Assembly (NCBI RefSeq): GCF_000297435.1 | Contig: NZ_CAIP01000187.1 | Location: 1-56,097 of the forward strand | Source: Microcystis sp. T1-4 | GTDB taxonomy: Bacteria > Cyanobacteriota > Cyanobacteriia > Cyanobacteriales > Microcystaceae | Direction: 5' to 3' | Length of the DNA: 56,097 bases | Part shown: one piece after another, positions 51,973 to 56,097 of the stretch | How the letters are laid out: every line of letters begins with the position of its first letter | Position numbering within the stretch: the first letter of the stretch is position 1 | The notes under the pieces: model-generated | Seen by the model: only the letters and a program-made list of their open reading frames with translations | The model's database searches: none | What the model was told of the DNA's origin: nothing | Position numbers and translations under genes: made by a program

Positions 51973-52577
51973 GGTTTTTGCCAGCGAAATTGATAGACAT
52001 TATCCTGCGCTCCCCATACCTGCCGACCAAGGCTATCATAACCTCGATCGCTGGTATCCATGCCCTGGGAATGTAGAATAATTGTATTAGTTATTTTCAC
52101 CGCACCTCTGGCATTAGTGGAACAACCCTGGGGGGGAGTTTCTCCCCGATACCCCCCCGCTATCGGTTTTAAAAACACAGTACACACCGACTCGCCCAAA
52201 TCTGATACATTTAATTTTCTTTCTGTCAAGTCTTTGTTACAAAAATTAATAAAGTTGGCGGCATTATTTAACTTATAAGCTTTTGATTCCACAGTGGAAT
52301 TATCGGGGCTAGGTTGAATGACTAAAATTCTTTGACGATAGGGTTGATTTAAGCGATCGATAATTGCCTGTTCCTGATAAAGATAAATACTATCCTGTTT
52401 GGGGGAAAAATCCACGGCACAGGTGGTCATTTGCACCTTAGCAATGCGGGGGTTAGTCTGCGCTTGTTGCGTCGTATCCATCACCCCAATTAAATGATTA
52501 GCCACCCCCTGCACTTGCGGATTAAGGGGCAAAGATTGAGTGAGAAAAAATCCTAGGGCGATCGAAGTTTTCAGCAT
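51969..52577 (-). CDS. CpcT/CpeT-like chromophore lyase family protein, possibly exported
   Basis: A 202-residue protein that I align with the CpcT/CpeT family, enzymes attaching phycocyanobilin to Cys-155 of phycocyanin beta. The match runs through NHLIGVMDTTQQAQTNPRI, PYRQRILVI, GCSTNARGAVKI and DRGYDSLGRQVWGAQDNVYQFRW, which parallel the core of Synechocystis CpcT. Unlike CpcT it starts with a hydrophobic stretch (residues 5-19, SIALGFFLTQSLPLN) that looks like a weak signal peptide, so it may act outside the cytoplasm. The lyase activity is uncertain. It could be a paralogue with another substrate. Confidence 0.7.
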   Translation of the reverse strand: MLKTSIALGFFLTQSLPLNPQVQGVANHLIGVMDTTQQAQTNPRIAKVQMTTCAVDFSPKQDSIYLYQEQAIIDRLNQPYRQRILVIQPSPDNSTVESKAYKLNNAANFINFCNKDLTERKLNVSDLGESVCTVFLKPIAGGYRGETPPQGCSTNARGAVKITNTIILHSQGMDTSDRGYDSLGRQVWGAQDNVYQFRWQKP

Positions 52578-52654
52578 GAGCAGAGGCTTGATTCCGGTTA
52601 GTCTCTAATTAGCTTAAACTAATAAGCAGCAAGAGCAAAAATACCCCTTTTCCC

Positions 52655-54733
52655 ATGGCTAATCATCTGGCTGCATCCGAAAGTCTTTATCTGCGAAAAC
52701 ACGCCGAAAACCCGATCGATTGGTGGTATTGGTGTGACAGCGCCCTAGAAATTGCCAGGAGAGAAGATAAACCGATCTTTCTGTCGATCGGTTATTCTAG
52801 CTGTCATTGGTGTACGGTTATGGAAGGAGAAGCGTTTTCCGATCGGGCCATTGCCGATTATCTCAATCAGTATTTTTTGCCGATCAAAGTTGATCGCGAG
52901 GAAAGACCAGACATCGATAGCATCTATATGCAAGCATTGCAGATGATGGTCGGTCAAGGGGGTTGGCCGCTGAATGTCTTCCTAACACCCGATAGTTTAA
53001 TTCCCTTCTATGGTGGCACCTATTTTCCCGTGCAACCGCGCTTTAACCGGCCCGGTTTTCTGCAAGTGTTGCAATCGGTACGTCGTTATTATGACGAGGA
53101 AAAGGAGAAATTAAGCAAATTCACGGCCGAAATGCTGGGCGCACTGCGTCAATCAGCTATTTTACCGCGAGCAGAGACCAATTTAGCCGAACCTTCCCTT
53201 TTAGCCACAGGAATCGAGACAAATACAAAGGTGATTCGGGTTAATCCCAATAACTACGGTCGGCCCAGTTTTCCGATGATTCCATATTCTCATCTGGCTT
53301 TGCAGGGTAGTCGCTTTGGTGACGATTTTGACGATTCCCTCCGGCAAGCGGCCTATCAACGGGGGGAAGATCTGGCCCTGGGGGGAATCTATGACCATGT
53401 GGGGGGAGGATTCCATCGTTATACAGTGGATTCGACGTGGACAGTTCCCCATTTTGAAAAAATGCTCTACGATAACGGGCAAATTGTCGAATATTTAGCC
53501 AATTTGTGGAGTGCGGGTAATCGAGAGGCGGCCTTTGAGAGAGGGATTAAAGGCACGGTTAACTGGCTAAAACGGGAAATGACCGCCCCAGAAGGTTATT
53601 TTTATGCGGCCCAAGATGCCGATAGTTTTGAGAAGGCCACGGATGGGGAACCGGAGGAAGGGGCCTTTTATGTCTGGTCGGATCGGTCGTTAAGGGATTA
53701 TCTCTCGACCGAGGAATTGGGGCTGCTGCAGGCTAATTTTACCGTTACTGCGGAGGGGAATTTTGAGGGTCGTAATGTGCTGCAACGTCGGCAAGGGGGA
53801 AAATTAGGGAAGGAGATAGAAAATATGCTCGATAAGTTATTTATTCGGCGTTATGGCAGTTCTCAGTCCCAATTAGCTCTTTTTCCCCCGGCCAGAGACA
53901 ATCAGGAGGCGAAAACCGTCTCTTGGCCGGGACGAATTCCGGCGGTAACGGATACGAAAATGATCGTCGCTTGGAATAGTTTGATGATTTCCGGTTTAGC
54001 CCGGGCCTTTGCCGTCTTTGGCGAACCTTTGTACTGGCAAATGGCTACGGTCGCGGCCGAGTTTATTCTCAAGCATCAGTGGTTAGATGGACGTTTTCAG
54101 CGCTTGAATTATCAGGGTCAGGCCTCGGTTTTAGCCCAATCGGAGGATTTTGCCTATTTTATTAAGGCTTTACTGGACTTGCAAACGGCTAATCCCCAAG
54201 AAACTGGCTGGTTAGAGGCGGCTATCGATCTACAGGGGGAATTCGATCGCTGGTTTTGGGCCGAGGATGAGGGGGGATATTTTAATACTGCTTCCGATCA
54301 TAGTCTCGATCTGATCGTGCGGGAGCGAGGTTATACGGATAATGCCACCCCTTCGGCTAACGGAATTGCGATCGCTAATTTATTGCGTCTGTCGCGATTG
54401 ACGGAAAATCTAGAATATCTCGATCGGGCCGAAAAGGCCTTGCAATCTTTTACTACCATCTTAGAACAGTCCCCCACCGCTTGCCCCAGTTTATTTGTTG
54501 CCCTCGATCACTATCGTCACGGTTTCTGTCTGCGGGCCCCGGAAAGCTCGATCGAGCCGTTGTTAGGTCGCTATTTGCCCACTGCGGTGTATCGCGTCGA
54601 TGGCAGTTTGCCGTCTAGCACATTTGGGTTAATTTGTCAAGGGTTATGCTGCCTTGAACCGGCGGAAAATTTAGAACAGTTAGACCGACAAATTGCCGGG
54701 GTGATGGCGGGGCCGTCAATACTACTCGGTTAA
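52655..54733 (+). CDS. Thioredoxin-domain protein, YyaL/SPATA20 family
   Basis: A 692-residue protein of the YyaL family. The N-terminal DUF255 thioredoxin-like domain (about residues 1-165) begins MANHLAASESLYLRKHAENP and carries the CxxC active site in SSCHWCTVMEGE. The rest is an (alpha/alpha)6 barrel of the glycosidase/N-acylglucosamine epimerase type, with HVGGGFHRYTVDSTWTVPHF and YTDNATPSANGIAI. The cellular role is unknown. Normal length. Confidence 0.93.
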   Translation: MANHLAASESLYLRKHAENPIDWWYWCDSALEIARREDKPIFLSIGYSSCHWCTVMEGEAFSDRAIADYLNQYFLPIKVDREERPDIDSIYMQALQMMVGQGGWPLNVFLTPDSLIPFYGGTYFPVQPRFNRPGFLQVLQSVRRYYDEEKEKLSKFTAEMLGALRQSAILPRAETNLAEPSLLATGIETNTKVIRVNPNNYGRPSFPMIPYSHLALQGSRFGDDFDDSLRQAAYQRGEDLALGGIYDHVGGGFHRYTVDSTWTVPHFEKMLYDNGQIVEYLANLWSAGNREAAFERGIKGTVNWLKREMTAPEGYFYAAQDADSFEKATDGEPEEGAFYVWSDRSLRDYLSTEELGLLQANFTVTAEGNFEGRNVLQRRQGGKLGKEIENMLDKLFIRRYGSSQSQLALFPPARDNQEAKTVSWPGRIPAVTDTKMIVAWNSLMISGLARAFAVFGEPLYWQMATVAAEFILKHQWLDGRFQRLNYQGQASVLAQSEDFAYFIKALLDLQTANPQETGWLEAAIDLQGEFDRWFWAEDEGGYFNTASDHSLDLIVRERGYTDNATPSANGIAIANLLRLSRLTENLEYLDRAEKALQSFTTILEQSPTACPSLFVALDHYRHGFCLRAPESSIEPLLGRYLPTAVYRVDGSLPSSTFGLICQGLCCLEPAENLEQLDRQIAGVMAGPSILLG

Positions 54734-54761
54734 GGTTTTTTTCTCTCTGCTCCCCGCTCTA

Positions 54762-54944
54762 CTAGGAAATAGGCTCTGGTGTTTGGCTTTCGTTGGCAAC
54801 TTCTAACCAGCCTTGGATGGCCTCTTGAAGGTTATTGATGAGTTCATAAATACTATCCCCTTCTGTTATGCAACCGGGGAGTGCAGGAACTTCCGCCCAG
54901 TAACCTTCTTCTTGGGCTGGATCGATAATGGCTTTGATTTTCAT
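54762..54944 (-). CDS. HicB-like antitoxin, orphan
   Basis: A 60-residue protein matching the partial RNase H-like fold of HicB: IDPAQEEGYWAEVPALPGCITEGDSIYELINNLQEAI. HicB normally sits beside a HicA toxin of about 60-80 residues and has a DNA-binding C-terminal domain. Here neither a HicA frame nor the DNA-binding tail is visible, so it is a solitary short form of the type often scattered in cyanobacterial genomes. Confidence 0.75.
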   Translation of the reverse strand: MKIKAIIDPAQEEGYWAEVPALPGCITEGDSIYELINNLQEAIQGWLEVANESQTPEPIS

Positions 54945-55338
54945 TGCTTTCTTGACTTAGCTTTATTTGTCTGCCCAAATTTTAACTTAAGGATGGTGCG
55001 TTCCCCATCATCAGAAAATGCAGTAACAAGGATGGCCTCAGGGAACGCACCCTACTCGTGACTGGGGAGTGTCAAGAATCGATCTGGGACAAAAAATCAG
55101 GGGTTATTTTTCGGGCAAAATTTTGCCACTTTAGACAAATTCCTATTTTATGCAGTCAATCTGTATATTTTGATACGTTTTTTAAGTTGAAACTATTTCG
55201 GGCTAACTTGAAACTTTTTTTCTCAACTGTTGTTTTTTTTCGCGACTGACTCTCAAGTAAAATTGCTAAAAGCATTACCAAAAGCTAATCCATCAACTTT
55301 TTTTGATACAACTTTTTTGCAAACTCTGGGATTCCAAC
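54945..55338. other. Gene-free AT-rich spacer with GGTGCGTTCCC hairpin
   Basis: A perfect 11-base inverted repeat GGTGCGTTCCC (54995-55005) and GGGAACGCACC (55041-55051) forms a 57-base hairpin element of a type found repeatedly in cyanobacterial spacers. The remainder is AT-rich with T runs, and I find no gene. Confidence 0.65.
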
Positions 55339-55429
55339 TAAGTAGTCGTGCAAAATTAATTTCCTAGTGAAGATAGGCAAAAGGCAAAAGGCGGTTAGAT
55401 ATGTGTAATTAATTTTGCTTAGGTACTTA
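55339..55429 (+). repeat. MITE family A, short copy
   Basis: A 91-bp copy. The left end TAAGTAGTCGTGCAAAATTA and the right end TTAATTTTGCTTAGGTACTTA match the 14382 copy, but only about two of its GGCAAAA-type core units remain. It abuts the upstream end of the transposase remnant. Confidence 0.8.
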
Positions 55430-55430
55430 T

Positions 55431-55775
55431 ATTAAGCTTCTCGAATGGCAAGCCCAACTCGCTGCCCAACATTTTGAAAAGACGGGGGAGATTACCGTCA
55501 TCGTTCAAGATAATCATCCCATTCATAGGAGCAAGCAAGTCAGAGAATATTGGGATAAGTGGCAGCAGCAAGGATGATTTTTCTTTCAACTGCCCAAATA
55601 TTCCTCTGAAATGAATCTTATTGAAATTGAATGGCATCAATGAAAAACGCATGAACTGGCAGGTCAAATTTTTCCCGATGAGTCCGATTTAGCGATCGCT
55701 GTTAAACAAGGGATCGAAGCTCGCGCTCAAAAAGGAGGATACGAAACTCACTGTTTTAAGTTTAATTCTGCCTAG
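55431..55775 (+). pseudogene. IS630-family transposase remnant (C-terminal part, two internal stops)
   Basis: Translation of this frame gives the C-terminal part of an IS630-type DDE transposase: EITVIVQDNHPIHRSKQVREY (second Asp), a TGA, FFFQLPKYSSEMNLIEIEWH (the catalytic Glu motif SPELNPIExxW), a second TGA, and then KTHELAGQIFPDESDLAIAV to a TAG. The two TGA codons and the missing N-terminal half show it is dead. A MITE-A copy sits exactly at the truncated end. The right flank (about 55777-55825, TAAGTTGTTCGTAATTTAAA) resembles a MITE-A end and may be the old insertion sequence terminus. Confidence 0.75.
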
Positions 55776-56097
55776 CTAAGTTGTTCGTAATTTAAATTGC
55801 TTGTTGAGACGAGGCAAGAGGCACTCTTGCAAGAGGCAACAGTAAAGGGATTGAGGGAGATTCGGCTAATCTTAAGAATAAGCACTTTAAATGCGTCATA
55901 GCTTACTTATCAAAGCTGATAAGTGGGTGGGTGGAATTAAATATAAGATGAACGTAGGTTGGGTTGAAGCATGAAACCCAACGCCTGCATGGGTTACGCT
56001 ACCGCTAACCCATCCTACAAATAATTGTGCCTCCCTACTTAATTGTTATAGCTATCGGGTACACAAGTGCCACACTGCAAGGTAAAAAAATTAAGGA
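55776..56097. repeat. Right-edge repeats and two hairpins
   Basis: GGCAAGAGGCA units (55813-55840) follow a MITE-A-like end. Two neighbouring hairpins then occur: GTTGGGTT/AACCCAAC (55958-55982) and ATGGGTTA/TAACCCAT (55989-56013). Hairpins of this kind are frequent in cyanobacterial spacers. No gene reaches the window edge that I can support. Confidence 0.6.

Overview
The window is a chromosome segment of a unicellular, Microcystis-like cyanobacterium. The evidence is a photosystem I gene (psaD), the cyanobacterial sufR/sufBCDS cluster, a ctaCDE terminal oxidase set facing ctaA/ctaB, many HIP1-type GCGATCGC sites, and intergenic spaces crowded with 7-bp tandem repeats (ATTCATA, TATCAGT, GGAGTCA types) and miniature inverted-repeat elements (MITEs). 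The genus is an inference from this repeat style. I see no tRNA, rRNA, CRISPR array or intact insertion sequence.

Layout. 1-4.1 kb: an RND efflux pump and an NlpC/P60 peptidase (minus strand). 4.5-12.4 kb: plus-strand genes for an LCP cell-wall ligase with a pentapeptide-repeat protein, trpG, a Tat-exported MBL-fold protein that has lost its metal motif, a double-length Fe3+-type ABC permease, psaD and trpE. 12.4-15 kb: a pseudopilin-like gene followed by a 1.1-kb nest of MITEs. 15-22 kb: gloA, a CYTH protein, nusB, an SF2 helicase, hemJ, a secreted protein of unknown function and murF. 22.1-28.4 kb: a conserved unknown gene with a highly structured leader, purD, a glycosyltransferase and a CPBP protease. 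28.4-37.5 kb: a uma2 gene, sufR, sufBCDS and an RluA-type pseudouridine synthase, bracketed by two inverted copies of a 240-bp MITE. 37.6-41.4 kb: accessory genes (a duplicated membrane protein, an FkbM methyltransferase, a WG-repeat protein). 41.7-47.4 kb: cytochrome c oxidase ctaCDE and the divergent heme A synthesis genes ctaA and ctaB. 47.7-54.7 kb: dnaA, def, folE, hemB, a CpcT-like protein and a YyaL-type protein. The right end holds an orphan HicB and a dead IS630 transposase with a MITE beside it.

How the genes work together. Several tie into iron, heme and electron transfer: the suf genes under two SufR operators, the Fe3+-type permease, hemB, hemJ, ctaA/ctaB feeding the oxidase, and an isolated Fur box that may drive a small RNA. 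Tryptophan synthesis (trpE, trpG) and envelope building (LCP, murF, NlpC, glycosyltransferase) are the other themes.

The most interesting signal is the leader of the 422-aa gene at 22474. A TATAAT box is followed at once by two perfect 7-bp helices in H-type pseudoknot order, and then by a perfect 7-bp helix covering the Shine-Dalgarno sequence. This is riboswitch-like architecture in front of a protein of unknown function. I do not recognise it as a known class from sequence alone.
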